Below, piece by piece: positions 43,697-54,536 of a stretch of DNA of 64,000 bases (position 1 is its first letter; each line of letters begins with the position of its first letter). Origin of the DNA: Parvibaculaceae bacterium (GTDB lineage: Bacteria > Pseudomonadota > Alphaproteobacteria > Parvibaculales > Parvibaculaceae); NCBI GenBank assembly GCA_029209985.1, contig JARGNZ010000003.1:32289-96288 (forward strand). Reading direction: 5' to 3'. The notes beneath the pieces were generated by a model that saw only the letters and a list, made by a program, of their open reading frames with translations, had not been told where the DNA came from and did no database searches. Position numbers and translations under genes: made by a program.

Positions 43697-46468
43697 ATGT
43701 CAAATGTCGCTTCACATCGCCCGGCCTCCGGGCCTGCAAAATCCGCTTCCGATAAAGCTGCGGCCGTCACCCCAATGATGGCGCAATTTATGGAGATCAA
43801 ACAAGCAAACCAAGGGTCCCTGCTGTTTTATCGCATGGGGGATTTCTATGAAATGTTCTTTGATGATGCGGTGATTGCTGCCAGTGCGCTTGATATTACG
43901 CTCACGAAACGAGGCAAGCATTTAGGGGAAGATATCCCAATGTGTGGGGTGCCCGTGCATTCCGCCGATGCCTATTTGGAGCGGCTCATTCGTCAAGGAC
44001 ACCGGGTTGCCGTGTGCGAGCAAACCGAAAGCCCGGCCGAAGCTAAAAAGCGCGGGGCCAAGTCAGTTGTGCGGCGTGAAGTCGTGCGGCTTGTTACCCC
44101 CGGCACTTTAACGGAAGATACATTGCTGGATGCGCGCCAGCACAATTATTTGGCCTCTTTGGCGCGCATTGGGGCTAGCTCAAAGCTCGGTCTGTCATGG
44201 GCTGACGTTTCCACTGGCGATTTTTACGTGTGTGAAGTGGAAGTCTCAGCACTTGGGGCCGAGCTTGCCCGCCTTCGCCCCGGTGAATTGCTGGTCGCAG
44301 AAAACCTGGCTCACGAAGAGGCTGTGCAACATGCGTTGGGCGGGCGTGAGGGTGTGTTGACACCGCTACAAGCCTCTCAATTTGACAGCGCCCGCGCCGA
44401 GCGCCGTCTCAAAGATATGTTTAAGGTCGCAGCCCTTGATGCGTACGGCACATTTGCGCGCGCCGAACTGGCAGCCGCTGGCGCGTTGGTCGACTATTTA
44501 GAGCTAACCCAAGTTGGCCGCATGCCGGTGATGAAGGCCCCAAAACAAATCCGCACCGGCACAGCCATGGCGATGGATGCGGCAACCCGTGCCAACCTAG
44601 AGCTGACCCGTACCATGTCAGGGGACACCAAAGGCGCCCTGCTCGCCACATTGGACCGCACGGTCACAGGACCCGGTGCGCGGGTGTTGGCCGAACGCCT
44701 CAATGCGCCGCTCACGCAAGTCAGCCAAATCAATCGTCGCCAAGAGGCGCTCGCGTTCTTATTAGACGATGTCCCTTTGCGTGCAGACCTACGCGCCGCC
44801 CTGAAAGCTGTACCTGATATGGCCCGCGCCCTGTCGCGCCTTTCATTGGGTCGCGGGGGGCCGCGAGATTTGGCAGCAATGAAAGAGGGCCTCTATGCGG
44901 CCCATCAAATGGCCTCCCGCCTTGGCCAAGTCTCGCGCGGATCGCCGGGCACACCGCCCAATATGTTGGAGCTGCCCGAAGAACTGCAGCTCATTCATGA
45001 GGCTATCAACAATACAGCCGCGCCCTTGGTTGACCTGTTGCTCACCGCTCTAAGTTCTGACCTGCCCTTATTGGCACGCGATGGCGGGTTCATCGCAAAG
45101 GGGTATAATCCCCCGCTTGATGAGTGCCGGGCCTTGCGAGATCAAAGCCGTCAAATAGTTGCGGGGCTTCAACTTAAATACGCCGAAGAAACAGGCATCA
45201 CGGCCCTTAAAGTGAAGCATAACAATGTGCTGGGCTATCATATCGATGTGCCAGAGCGCCATGCGGCAAAGCTATTGGCAGAGCCTTATTCTGAGACCTA
45301 TATCCACCGCCAAAGCTTGGCCAGCGCGGTACGCTTCACCACTGTTGAACTCTCAGAACTGGCGACCCGCATTGCGGAGGCAGGCGGGCGCGCGCTTGCC
45401 CTTGAACAGGACCTCTTCGATCAGCTCGTAAGCGAAACGATGCAGCAAGCCCCTGTTATTGCAGAGGCGGCCGATGCCTTGGCGCAGCTAGATGTGACCG
45501 CCGCCTTAGCTGAATTGGCCCAAGAAAAACGCTACAGCCGCCCCAAAGTAGATGGCACCCTTGCCTTTGAAATTGAAGCCGGGCGCCACCCCGTTGTCGA
45601 AGCTGCGCTAGAGGCTGCAGGCCAAGGCCCCTTTGTGGCAAATGGATGTGACCTCTCAGCAGATAAGGGGGCGGCACACCGTCTTTGGTTGCTAACCGGT
45701 CCCAATATGGCGGGTAAATCAACCTTTCTGCGTCAGAATGCGCTGATCGCCATCATGGCGCAAATGGGGTCTTATGTGCCTGCCGGTCACGCGCATATTG
45801 GGGTGGTCGATCAGCTCTTTTCACGGGTTGGCGCGGCCGATGATCTGGCACGCGGCCGGTCCACCTTCATGGTCGAAATGGTCGAAACCGCTGCCATTCT
45901 CAATCAAGCAAGCCCGCATTCTTTAGTGATCCTCGATGAAATTGGGCGCGGCACCGCCACCTTTGATGGCTTGTCCATTGCGTGGGCCGCTGTCGAGCAT
46001 CTCCATGAGGTCAACGCGTGCCGATCCTTGTTCGCCACTCACTATCATGAGCTAACAAGCCTGACCGAAAAACTGCCCCATTTGGCTAATGCTACCATGA
46101 AGGTCAAAGAGTGGGAGGGCAATGTCATCTTTCTCCATGAAGTGGCCCCCGGCGCGGCAGACCGTTCTTACGGTATCCAAGTGGCCAAATTGGCGGGTCT
46201 GCCTGAGGCTGTCATCGTGCGGGCCCATGAGGTGTTGAGCGCATTGGAGGCGGGCAATGAAGGCGGGCGCACCACAGCCATTGTCGACGATCTGCCGCTT
46301 TTTTCTCTGAGCCAGGCCCAAGCCGACCCAAAGGATTCGCCCGCAGCAAAGTCAGCCGCACTGCAAGATGCTCTGCGCGAGGCGATGGATGACATTGACC
46401 CAGACAGCCTGACGCCACGCGAAGCGTTGGATGTGCTCTATGCGCTAAAGCAAAAGGCGCTCGATTAA
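43697..46468 (+). CDS. mutS: DNA mismatch repair protein MutS
   Basis: MutS recognises base mismatches and starts mismatch repair. The 923-residue protein has the mismatch-binding Phe-x-Glu in [14 protein letters not shown] at about 50-60, a connector and clamp region, and the ATPase with Walker [15 protein letters not shown] near residue 668 and signature [21 protein letters not shown] and ATHYHEL. The C-terminus includes the dimerisation segment [20 protein letters not shown]. mutS next to glnD is a conserved order in many alphaproteobacteria; mutL is not here. Confidence 0.98.
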   Translation: MSNVASHRPASGPAKSASDKAAAVTPMMAQFMEIKQANQGSLLFYRMGDFYEMFFDDAVIAASALDITLTKRGKHLGEDIPMCGVPVHSADAYLERLIRQGHRVAVCEQTESPAEAKKRGAKSVVRREVVRLVTPGTLTEDTLLDARQHNYLASLARIGASSKLGLSWADVSTGDFYVCEVEVSALGAELARLRPGELLVAENLAHEEAVQHALGGREGVLTPLQASQFDSARAERRLKDMFKVAALDAYGTFARAELAAAGALVDYLELTQVGRMPVMKAPKQIRTGTAMAMDAATRANLELTRTMSGDTKGALLATLDRTVTGPGARVLAERLNAPLTQVSQINRRQEALAFLLDDVPLRADLRAALKAVPDMARALSRLSLGRGGPRDLAAMKEGLYAAHQMASRLGQVSRGSPGTPPNMLELPEELQLIHEAINNTAAPLVDLLLTALSSDLPLLARDGGFIAKGYNPPLDECRALRDQSRQIVAGLQLKYAEETGITALKVKHNNVLGYHIDVPERHAAKLLAEPYSETYIHRQSLASAVRFTTVELSELATRIAEAGGRALALEQDLFDQLVSETMQQAPVIAEAADALAQLDVTAALAELAQEKRYSRPKVDGTLAFEIEAGRHPVVEAALEAAGQGPFVANGCDLSADKGAAHRLWLLTGPNMAGKSTFLRQNALIAIMAQMGSYVPAGHAHIGVVDQLFSRVGAADDLARGRSTFMVEMVETAAILNQASPHSLVILDEIGRGTATFDGLSIAWAAVEHLHEVNACRSLFATHYHELTSLTEKLPHLANATMKVKEWEGNVIFLHEVAPGAADRSYGIQVAKLAGLPEAVIVRAHEVLSALEAGNEGGRTTAIVDDLPLFSLSQAQADPKDSPAAKSAALQDALREAMDDIDPDSLTPREALDVLYALKQKALD

Positions 46469-46871
46469 GGGCAAGCCCTTCCCCAAGGCCTCACGCGGAG
46501 GCCGTCACGTCGACTCGCTGACATCAAACCCAAAGCGCCAAGTGATTCGCTCTTAGCAAAGAGTCGCCTATTCCAAAATTACGAAGAGTCCATTGGTCGC
46601 AAAGGTGAGTCTAATGGTCATAAAGAGTCTATCGAGACAAATTTCAAAGCTGCTCAATAAATGGAAATCTATTTAGTCAGGATGATTATTCTTTAAGCAT
46701 CCAAAAGCCCAAGCGAAGCATCGAGCCAGATTGGATTCACTTTTGGCAAATAAAATGCCAGAGAACCACAAAAAACCTTTGTTTTAAGGCATTTTCCCTC
46801 TCTATTAAGGCTGTTAAAGCAAAGCCATGATAAGCTGCGCTACATGTCTATCCTGATATAGAGAGAATTTC
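46469..46871. other. 403-bp mutS-glnD intergenic region
   Basis: No gene is recognised. AAGGGC-AA-GCCCTT (46467-46480) and GGCCTC-ACGCG-GAGGCC (46487-46503) are short hairpins after mutS without a U tract. A GANTC-rich repeat fills 46512-46738. A weak promoter-like pair, TTGTTT (46779) and TATTAA (46803) with 18-bp spacing, precedes glnD. The stretch is A+T-richer than its neighbours. Confidence 0.6.
46512..46738. repeat. cluster of seven GANTC sites with degenerate direct repeats
   Basis: GANTC occurs at 46512, 46544, 46561, 46586, 46607, 46625 and 46734. Four consecutive sites are GAGTC in the same orientation, 25, 21 and 18 bp apart. Two form part of a longer degenerate repeat, GAGTC-yAwTGGTCryAAA (46586-46606 and 46607-46624). 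GANTC is the target of the alphaproteobacterial cell-cycle methylase CcrM. The sites are seen; the functional role is inference. Confidence 0.7.
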
Positions 46872-49688
46872 ATGGCCCTGCGACCCGCTACCTTGAAAGA
46901 GATCATTGACGTTGAGGCGTTAGCCAAAGCCCTAGATCAGTGTGCCCAGACCCATGCCGGCAACGAGATCGAACGCCGCATGGAATTACTAGAAATTTTG
47001 AAGGGTTATCAAACCAGAGGTCGGGATCTGGCGCGGGTGCGATTGGAAGAGGGGCGGTTCAAAGGGACAGATTGTGCCGCCGCCATTTGCTACTTACAGG
47101 ATAAAATCATCTGCGCGCTTTATAACTTCGTGATCGCGCATGTCCACACCGCAGACAATCCAACCGAGGCCGAGCATTTGGCTTTGGTCGCCACGGGTGG
47201 CTATGGGCGCGGGTTGTTGGCACCAGGTTCAGACATCGACCTCCTGTTTTTGTTGCCATACAAGCAAACCCCATGGGGCGAAAACGTCGTAGAATACTGC
47301 TTGTATTTGTTGTGGGATTTGGGCCTCAAGGTCGGCCATGCAACCCGGACCGAAGACGAATGCGTCCGCCTTGCCAAAGAAGACATGACAATCCGCACCG
47401 CTTTGTTGGAAGCACGTTTTCTGCACGGGGACAAAAAACTATTCGAAAACTTTGAAGAACGATTTGCAAAAGACGTGATCAGTGGCACGGGCGCGGAGTT
47501 CGTCGAGGCCAAATTGGCAGAGCGTGACGAACGTCATGAGCGCACGGGCCGGTCCCGTTATTTGGTTGAACCCAATGTAAAAGACGGGAAGGGCGGCTTG
47601 CGTGATTTGCATACGCTCTATTGGATCGGCAAATATGTGTACGAAGCCAAAAGCGCAAAAGAGCTCGTCAAAGCCGGTCTCTTCAGCAAAGACGAGTTGA
47701 AACAATTCAACAAAGCAGAAAATTTCCTGTGGGCCATTCGCTGCGAACTGCACTTCATCACCGGGCGCGCAGAAGAGCGCATCACCTTTGATGTGCAAAC
47801 CGAAATGGCCAATCAATTAGGCTATCAATCCCACCACGGGATGAAGGGTGTTGAACGCTTCATGAAGCATTATTTCCTCATCGCCAAAGATGTGGGGGAT
47901 TTGACACGGATATTCTGCAATACCCTTGAAATGCAGGAGCAGAAGAAAAAGCCCGGCATTGGCCGCATCATGCAAGCCTTCTCGCGTAAGAAAAAAGAGA
48001 TTGAGGGCTTTGCCGTTGAGGGGGGCCGCCTAACGGTTGTGAGCAATGACACATTTGAAAAAGACCCGGTCAACATTATGCGGTTGTTTCATGTCGCCGA
48101 CCGTCACGACATTCTGATCCATCCAGATGCTTTCAAACTTTTGACCCGCTCCCTCAAGCTGGTGGCACGCCTGCGTAAGGATAAAGAAGCCAATCGGATT
48201 TTCCTTGAAATCTTATGTTCAAAACAAGATCCAGAGCGCATTTTGCGCCGCATGAATGAAACCGGTGTGTTGGGGCGTTTCATTCCAGACTTTGGCCGTA
48301 TCGTCGCGTTGATGCAGTTCAATATGTATCACCACTATACCGCCGATGAACATCTCATCCGCGCCATTGGTATCATGTCGGAAATTGATACGGGCAAAAC
48401 GGTCGACGAGCATCCTCTTGCCGTTGAGTTGATGAGTAACATTTCAAGCCGTGCGGTTGTCTTCATGTCTGTGCTGCTGCACGATATTGCAAAGGGGCGC
48501 CCAGAAGATCATTCCGAAGCCGGTGCCAAGATTGCAAGCCGCTTGTGCCCACGGTTGGGCATGTCAAAATCGGAAACTGAATCCGTTGCTTGGCTGGTAA
48601 AAAATCACTTGGTTATGTCAGACGTGGCCCAGCGGCGCGACCTTTCAGATCCTAAAACAATTCAGGACTTTGTCAGAGTGGTGCAAAGTCGGGAGCGTTT
48701 GAAATACCTTTACCTCCTTACTGTCGTCGACATTAAGGCGGTGGGTCCCGGTGTCTTCAATGGTTGGAAAGACCAGCTGTTGCGTCAGCTTTATTTTGAA
48801 GCCAATACGTTATTGCAAGGCGGCAATACGACGATCAACCGCACCCAGCGCGCCAATCATGCCAAGGCTGAATTTATTGATCGCATTCAAGATTGGGATC
48901 CAAAAGAACGCGAAGACTATCTAGCGCGCCACATGAATGCCTATTGGTTAGGGTATGACCAAGATTCATTTGTGCGCCATGCCGAACTCATCCGAAATTG
49001 CGACGAAAGCGAAGAGGGGCTTGTGGTTTCTGCGGTTGTCAATGAAGCCCGCGAGGCCACCGAGATCACACTCTTCACACAAGATCACCCCGGCCTCTTT
49101 TCTCGTTTTGCCGGGGCCTGTGCGGCAGCGGGTGTGGAAATTTTGGAAGCAAAAATTTTCACCACGCGGGACGGCATGGCACTTGATACATTGTGGGTCC
49201 ATGATCCCGATGTCGGGGCGATTGAAGAAGGGCGGCGCACCGATCGTTTAGAAGATATGATCCGCAAAGTGTTGGCCGGGGAGGTACTCCCACCTGATTT
49301 GATCGAAAGTCGCACGCGCCGCAAACCGTTGCTGGAAGCCTTCAATTTCGAGCCGCACGTATATATTGATAATGCGGCATCGGATAAATACTCGGTCATT
49401 GAAGTCAACGGTTTGGATCGGCCCGGATTGCTCCATGCGCTAACCCGTACCTTGTTCCATCTGGGTCTCACAATTTCCTCCTCTCTCGTCACAACATATG
49501 GTGAGCGGGCGGTGGATGTGTTCTATGTGGCAGACTTGATGGGGGCCAAAATCACCAATGCTGCCAAACGCCGTTCCATTGAAAGACAGCTTTTGGAAGC
49601 ATTGGCGGACCCGATGAAAAAGTCGCGGCCCAAAAAAGCTTCCACGGCCAAAACGCCCAAAACGACAAAAAAGAGATTCAGCGCATAG
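46872..49688 (+). CDS. glnD: [protein-PII] uridylyltransferase GlnD
   Basis: GlnD senses glutamine and uridylylates or de-uridylylates PII proteins to control nitrogen assimilation. The 938-residue protein has a nucleotidyltransferase domain with GGYGRGLLAPGSDIDLLFLLP at about 113-133 (split here), a PII-uridylyltransferase helical region, an HD hydrolase domain with LLHDIAKGRPEDHS near 535, and two C-terminal ACT domains (about 725-800 and 835-905). The tail is Lys-rich and low-complexity. murJ starts 35 bp downstream, suggesting co-transcription. Confidence 0.97.
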   Translation: MALRPATLKEIIDVEALAKALDQCAQTHAGNEIERRMELLEILKGYQTRGRDLARVRLEEGRFKGTDCAAAICYLQDKIICALYNFVIAHVHTADNPTEAEHLALVATGGYGRGLLAPGSDIDLLFLLPYKQTPWGENVVEYCLYLLWDLGLKVGHATRTEDECVRLAKEDMTIRTALLEARFLHGDKKLFENFEERFAKDVISGTGAEFVEAKLAERDERHERTGRSRYLVEPNVKDGKGGLRDLHTLYWIGKYVYEAKSAKELVKAGLFSKDELKQFNKAENFLWAIRCELHFITGRAEERITFDVQTEMANQLGYQSHHGMKGVERFMKHYFLIAKDVGDLTRIFCNTLEMQEQKKKPGIGRIMQAFSRKKKEIEGFAVEGGRLTVVSNDTFEKDPVNIMRLFHVADRHDILIHPDAFKLLTRSLKLVARLRKDKEANRIFLEILCSKQDPERILRRMNETGVLGRFIPDFGRIVALMQFNMYHHYTADEHLIRAIGIMSEIDTGKTVDEHPLAVELMSNISSRAVVFMSVLLHDIAKGRPEDHSEAGAKIASRLCPRLGMSKSETESVAWLVKNHLVMSDVAQRRDLSDPKTIQDFVRVVQSRERLKYLYLLTVVDIKAVGPGVFNGWKDQLLRQLYFEANTLLQGGNTTINRTQRANHAKAEFIDRIQDWDPKEREDYLARHMNAYWLGYDQDSFVRHAELIRNCDESEEGLVVSAVVNEAREATEITLFTQDHPGLFSRFAGACAAAGVEILEAKIFTTRDGMALDTLWVHDPDVGAIEEGRRTDRLEDMIRKVLAGEVLPPDLIESRTRRKPLLEAFNFEPHVYIDNAASDKYSVIEVNGLDRPGLLHALTRTLFHLGLTISSSLVTTYGERAVDVFYVADLMGAKITNAAKRRSIERQLLEALADPMKKSRPKKASTAKTPKTTKKRFSA

Positions 49689-49723
49689 GCCCTGCCGTAC
49701 GCAACGAAGTTTAAGAGAGCTGT

Positions 49724-51328
49724 ATGAACCTTGTCCGTTCCGCCACCACCGTGGGTGGCATGACCATGATTTCCCGTGTGATGGGCTTTCTGCGTGACAT
49801 CCTCATTGCAGGCGTGTTAGGCGCAGGCCCGATTGCGGACGCGTTTTTTGTCGCTTTTCGGTTTCCCAACCTCTTTCGTCGATTGTTTGCCGAAGGCGCT
49901 TTTAATGCGGCCTTTGTTCCACTGTTTGCACGGGAACTCGAAGCAGGCGGGGAGGCGGCTGCGCGTAATTTTGCGCAGGAAGCATTGTCCGTGCTTCTGA
50001 CAACATTGCTTTTATTTACACTGCTAGCGGAAATATCGATGCCGTGGTTGATGTTCGCCATCGCACCGGGTTTTGCAGAGCTGCCCCAAAGTTTTGATGC
50101 CGGGTATATCACCTATGTGTTGACCCTCAATGGTGGCGACATGCCTGCCAAATATGATCTAGCGGTCTTCTTCACACGCATCGCGTTTCCCTATCTTCTG
50201 TTCATGTCGCTCACCGCTCTCTTGTCTGGGGTGCTCAATTCACTAGGTCGGTTTTTGGCGGCTGCCGCTGCCCCCATTTTGCTGAATATCATTTTGGTCA
50301 GCGCAATGTTGGTCGCCGTGCCCTTTTTTGATAATCCCGGATTTGTTTTGGCATGGGGTGTGGCCGTGGCGGGGGCGGCACAGTTTTTTATGCTGCTCAT
50401 GGCCACCCGCCGCGCAGGCTTTCATCTGCATTTAAGTCGCCCTCGGCTCACTCCCAAGGTGCGTCGTCTTATTCGTTTGGGCATTCCCGGTGTCATTTCT
50501 GGCGGTGTCACACAGCTCAACATTTTGGTGGGCACCATCATTGCGTCTTTACAAGCAGGGGCGGTGTCTTGGCTTTATTATGCGGACCGTATTTACCAGT
50601 TGCCTTTGGGTGTGGTGGGCATTGCGATCGGCATTGTTCTATTGCCCGACTTATCGCGTCGGTTGCGCTCCGGTGATCAGGGCGGCGCGTTAAGTGTGCA
50701 AAACCGTTCCTTTGAATTTGCCATGTTGTTGACATTGCCCGCCGCAGTTGCGCTCGCCATCATTCCAACCCCCATTATTTCGGTCTTGTTTGAACGCGGC
50801 GCCTTTTCTGCAGCGGACACACACGCCACCGCACTTGCCCTATCGGCCTATGCTTTTGGTTTGCCGGCCTTTGTGCTCAGTAAGGTTTTCTCTCCCGGCT
50901 TTTTTGCCCGCGAAGACACGGCAACGCCCATGCGCTATGCGCTGATTTCCATCGGCGTCAATATCTTGCTTTCTATTGTGCTGTTTCAATGGCTCGGCTT
51001 TTTCGGCATTGCCCTCGCCACCACATTGGCCGCTTGGCTAAACACCGGGTTGCTCGGCGCTCGCCTCATGGCACTTGATCACTTCAAAGCAGACGCCCGC
51101 CTGCGTAAACGTGTGCCCCTCATATTGTTGGCAGCCTTGTTAATGGGGGCAAGCCTATGGGGGACCGCTTGGCTTCTGGAGCCATGGTTGCAAAGCAGCT
51201 TTGGCTTACAAGTGACGGCGCTCACCATATTAGTAACAGGCGGCATGGTCGTCTTTGCCGCTTTCTGTTTGCTCACAGGTGCCATAAGCCTGTCAGAATT
51301 CAAAGGCGGCTTCCGGCGTAAGGCCTAG
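49724..51328 (+). CDS. murJ: lipid II flippase MurJ (MviN)
   Basis: MurJ moves lipid II across the inner membrane for peptidoglycan assembly. The 534-residue protein has about 14 membrane helices and begins with the family segment TVGGMTMISRVMGFLRDILIAGVLGAG, followed by FRFPNLFRRLFAEGAFNAAFVP and, further on, LPLGVVGIAIGIVLLPDLSR. glnD-murJ-trpS is a conserved alphaproteobacterial order. Confidence 0.97.
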   Translation: MNLVRSATTVGGMTMISRVMGFLRDILIAGVLGAGPIADAFFVAFRFPNLFRRLFAEGAFNAAFVPLFARELEAGGEAAARNFAQEALSVLLTTLLLFTLLAEISMPWLMFAIAPGFAELPQSFDAGYITYVLTLNGGDMPAKYDLAVFFTRIAFPYLLFMSLTALLSGVLNSLGRFLAAAAAPILLNIILVSAMLVAVPFFDNPGFVLAWGVAVAGAAQFFMLLMATRRAGFHLHLSRPRLTPKVRRLIRLGIPGVISGGVTQLNILVGTIIASLQAGAVSWLYYADRIYQLPLGVVGIAIGIVLLPDLSRRLRSGDQGGALSVQNRSFEFAMLLTLPAAVALAIIPTPIISVLFERGAFSAADTHATALALSAYAFGLPAFVLSKVFSPGFFAREDTATPMRYALISIGVNILLSIVLFQWLGFFGIALATTLAAWLNTGLLGARLMALDHFKADARLRKRVPLILLAALLMGASLWGTAWLLEPWLQSSFGLQVTALTILVTGGMVVFAAFCLLTGAISLSEFKGGFRRKA

Positions 51329-51374
51329 AGGTCCGGCGAAAGAGCCTGACTGTTCCCAAGCTACCTTGCAAAAA

Positions 51375-51420
51375 CCCCACAAAAGCGCGATAACGCGAGA
51401 GCTTTAGCGCTTCAATGGGG
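51375..51420 (+). other. long imperfect hairpin upstream of trpS
   Basis: CCCCA (51375-51379) pairs with TGGGG (51416-51420) and AAGCGC (51383-51388) with GCGCTT (51407-51412), with a symmetric three-base internal loop (CAA and CAA) and an 18-base top. No U tract follows. It lies between murJ and trpS and could be a leader structure of trpS. Confidence 0.4.
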
Positions 51421-51453
51421 CGGAGCTTTAGGTGAGTGGATAGGATTAAAGAT

Positions 51454-52470
51454 ATGACGATGCCAACCAATCGAGTTTTCTCTGGTGTTCAGCCGACCGG
51501 TAATCTCCATTTGGGGAATTATCTGGGCGCGATCCGTCACTTTGTGGGCTTGCAAAAAACCCATCAATGTCTTTATTGCGTGGTGGATATGCACGCCATC
51601 ACCGTATGGCAAGATCCAAAGGAATTGGCGCACAACACCCGCGAAGTTGCAGCCGCTTACATTGCGGCGGGCATCAATCCCAAAGAGCACATTATCTTTA
51701 ATCAATCCAAAGTCTCTGCGCATGCAGAACTGGCGTGGGTGCTCAATTGCGTTGGGCGCATGGGGTGGTTAAGCCGCATGACCCAGTTCAAAGAAAAAGC
51801 AGGCAAGCATAAAGAGAACGCCTCTGTTGGTTTGTTCACCTACCCGGTGTTGATGGCCGCTGACATTTTGATCTACCGCGCCACGCATGTGCCGGTGGGC
51901 GATGATCAAAAACAGCACTTGGAGCTTGCGCGCGACATCGCTCAAAAGTTCAATAACGACTTTTCAGGGAACGGGTCTGAGGGTTTTTTCCCAGCACCAG
52001 AACCTCTGATCATGGGAGCTGCCACCCGCGTGATGTCTTTGCGGGACGGGAGCAAAAAAATGTCCAAGTCCGATCCCTCAGCCATGTCACGGATCACTTT
52101 GACCGATACAGTTGATGACATTGCCAAAAAGATCAAAAAGGCAAAAACGGATATGGAGCCGATTCCAGAAACCGCAGAAGGCCTCAAAGAGCGTCCAGAA
52201 GCAGACAATCTGGTAGGCATTTTTGCCGCCCTGTCCGGCCAAACCAAAGACGACGTTTTGGCGGATTTTGCGGGCCAAGGGTTTGGTGCCTTTAAGCCAA
52301 AGTTGGCGGAACTGGCGATCGAAAAGCTTTCCCCCATCACGGGAGAAATGGCGCGGCTGATGGATGATCCTGCAGAAATCGATCGCATTTTGGCGGATGG
52401 CGCAGAGCGGGCAAGTGCCCTTGCCCAGCCTGTGTTGGCGGAAGTTAAAAAGATTGTTGGCTTCGTTTAA
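51454..52470 (+). CDS. trpS: tryptophan--tRNA ligase TrpS
   Basis: TrpS charges tRNA-Trp. The 338-residue class I synthetase has [18 protein letters not shown] (HxGN form of the HIGH motif), [24 protein letters not shown] and the KMSKS loop [18 protein letters not shown] lies eight bases before the ATG at 51454; a GTG six codons upstream and an ATG two codons downstream are also open. Confidence 0.97.
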   Translation: MTMPTNRVFSGVQPTGNLHLGNYLGAIRHFVGLQKTHQCLYCVVDMHAITVWQDPKELAHNTREVAAAYIAAGINPKEHIIFNQSKVSAHAELAWVLNCVGRMGWLSRMTQFKEKAGKHKENASVGLFTYPVLMAADILIYRATHVPVGDDQKQHLELARDIAQKFNNDFSGNGSEGFFPAPEPLIMGAATRVMSLRDGSKKMSKSDPSAMSRITLTDTVDDIAKKIKKAKTDMEPIPETAEGLKERPEADNLVGIFAALSGQTKDDVLADFAGQGFGAFKPKLAELAIEKLSPITGEMARLMDDPAEIDRILADGAERASALAQPVLAEVKKIVGFV

Positions 52471-52692
52471 GGCAAATTTGACAGGAGCTTTAGGGATTCC
52501 GTCAATCAGCTATGAAGAAAGCCCGGATACAAGCGACCTTGAACATACCACCGCCGCAAACCATGTTTATGAGAACCAACGGACTTAAAAGACCCACGTG
52601 AGCGTTAAGCAGCGGTCATGGGGTTCGGTCCATGTCAAATCAGTCACCGGGTGCACCTTTCGGGATGCACCTTTAAGGAGCGTAGAGCGCAA

Positions 52693-53802
52693 ATGTCCAT
52701 CAGCGAACGGTTTGGTCGGCTAAAAGATAATCTGCGTCACCGTTGGATGTATCGCTCCGATGGGCGCACCGCGCAACAGCAATCTAAAGCATCCGGGGCA
52801 GGGGCTGCGTCCTCCAAGCCAGCCTCTCCTCAATCATCTGGGGGCAAATTTGCGTGGCTGAAAATACCTAAATTCAGTTGGGCCGGACTGCGTAGCAGTG
52901 CCCGCCGTGTGGGTCTTGGGACCGTTATTTTCCTCCTCGCATATTACCTTATTGGCGGCTGGTGGATTAATACGATTGACGATGATGCCGACTTTCGTCC
53001 CGTCGCAACGGACCAGATAACCGGTGGCTCGACAGCGGTATCGATGATGGCGGCATTGATCGACCGGGAAGTGAATCAAAATAGCTGGACGGCCAACGAT
53101 CCCTTTTTTGTGCCCAGTGTGTGGCTCGATAATATGCCGAATTTTCAGCAAGGGGTGATGTCGGCGCTCGCTCGCTTTGGCTTTGAACTGCAAGACCAGT
53201 TGGGGCGCACCCGTGGCTCCTCGCAGGTTGATCCAGACCTGCAAATTGTGTCTGGCCTGTTACAATACCCCGGCGACACGTGGTATATGGATTTGTCATC
53301 GTCTCTCCTGCCGGTTGCGTCTGCAGAAAGCCAATACCGGAAGGCCCGCCGGTCACTGCTCAATTACAATGAGCGCCTCGCCAAAGGCGATGCAACGTTT
53401 GAGCGACGCGGTGATAATTTGATGGCCACATTGGACAGAATAGCATTGGACCTTGGGTCTTCGTCCGCAGTGCTGGCCGATCAGATCGAAGATGGCAGCT
53501 ATTTGATCGATATGGAGGCCGATGATACCTTCTATAATGTGAAGGGCCAAGTGTATGCCTATTACCTATTGCTGACGGCCTTGGGCAAAGACTTTGAAAA
53601 GCTCATCGCAGAGCGTGAACTCAATACCGCCTGGCTACAGATGCTTGATTCCATGCGCACAGCCGCCTTATTGCAGCCTATGATTATTGTGAACAGCGCG
53701 CCTGATAGTCAGCTCTTACCGTCGCACCTCTCTGCACAGGGGTTTTATTTGTTACGGGCCCGAACCCAGTTGCGTGAAATAACAAATATCTTGCTGAAGT
53801 AG
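52693..53802 (+). CDS. DUF2333 family protein, single-pass membrane
   Basis: The 369-residue protein belongs to DUF2333. It has a basic N-terminal region of about 60 residues (RFGRLKDNLRHRWMYRSD), one membrane helix at about 68-90 (GLGTVIFLLAYYLIGGWWI), and a large periplasmic domain with NSWTANDPFFVPSVWLDNMPNFQQG and GDTWYMDLSSSLLPVASAE. The ATG at 52693 follows AAGGAGCG. Function unknown. Location after trpS, before a universal stress protein, is typical of the family in alphaproteobacteria. Confidence 0.85.
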   Translation: MSISERFGRLKDNLRHRWMYRSDGRTAQQQSKASGAGAASSKPASPQSSGGKFAWLKIPKFSWAGLRSSARRVGLGTVIFLLAYYLIGGWWINTIDDDADFRPVATDQITGGSTAVSMMAALIDREVNQNSWTANDPFFVPSVWLDNMPNFQQGVMSALARFGFELQDQLGRTRGSSQVDPDLQIVSGLLQYPGDTWYMDLSSSLLPVASAESQYRKARRSLLNYNERLAKGDATFERRGDNLMATLDRIALDLGSSSAVLADQIEDGSYLIDMEADDTFYNVKGQVYAYYLLLTALGKDFEKLIAERELNTAWLQMLDSMRTAALLQPMIIVNSAPDSQLLPSHLSAQGFYLLRARTQLREITNILLK

Positions 53803-53959
53803 CTTTCAGGTTGCCACTGCCCTTGCGCCCCTAAGTGCGGCACCAAGTGTAGTGGCACCGCCCAAATGCGCTGCAAACAGGTCAGCCTGTATGAAAAGCG
53901 TGGCGCCACCCAACGGAGATGGCTAGCATAGGCCATCCGAAACAACTCAAGTTGCCCTC

Positions 53960-54484
53960 ATGAGCGATCAATCTTCTGTCACGCCTGAAACAAAGCCCTC
54001 AAACGCGTCTTCCCTTGAAGGAAGAAAGCGTAAGTTTCTGGTCATTTTAGACGGAACCCCTGAGTCTGAAGTCGCGTTGCATTTTGCCAGTCGCCGCGCA
54101 AAGCACACCAAGGGCGGGGTCACCCTGCTTGCCATATTAGAAAAGAGCACTTTTCAGCATTGGCTGGGTGTCGATGCGCTGATGAAAGAAGAGGCGCGCC
54201 AAGAAGCCGAAGCCTTTTTGCACAAACAAGCCGCACGGGTGAATGAGATTGCCGGTGTTGTGCCGGAGTTGATTATTCGCGAAGGCAAGAAAATTGAGCA
54301 AATCCAAATGCTTCTCGCCGAGGATGCAGCCCTGTCGATTATGATTTTAGGGGCGGGAACAGGTAGAGATGGTCCCGGACCATTGGTCGCCATGATTGCC
54401 GGGGGCGCTGATGGTGGTTTTGCCATTCCTGTGACCATTGTGCCAGGCTCGCTGACAGAAGAAGAAATACACGATTTAGCGTAA
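53960..54484 (+). CDS. universal stress protein (UspA family)
   Basis: The 174-residue protein has a 25-residue polar N-terminus, then a Usp domain: KFLVILDGTPESEVALHFASRRA at the first strand, an internal helix, and the C-terminal GAGTGRDGPGPLVAMIAGG resembling the G-x2-G-x9-G nucleotide-binding loop. ATP binding is therefore plausible. It stands before the nfu gene, a neighbourhood common in alphaproteobacteria, but no shared mechanism is known. Confidence 0.88.
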   Translation: MSDQSSVTPETKPSNASSLEGRKRKFLVILDGTPESEVALHFASRRAKHTKGGVTLLAILEKSTFQHWLGVDALMKEEARQEAEAFLHKQAARVNEIAGVVPELIIREGKKIEQIQMLLAEDAALSIMILGAGTGRDGPGPLVAMIAGGADGGFAIPVTIVPGSLTEEEIHDLA

Positions 54485-54536
54485 CGCCCACATCATGCAG
54501 TAGGTCAGCGATGGGTGCGTGACAGGTAAGCCATGA

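Noticed and set aside
46469-46871. Replication origin at the mutS-glnD gap
   Set aside because: The gap is A+T-rich and GANTC-dense, but no TTATNCACA DnaA boxes were found and no dnaA, dnaN, hemE or parAB genes are near.
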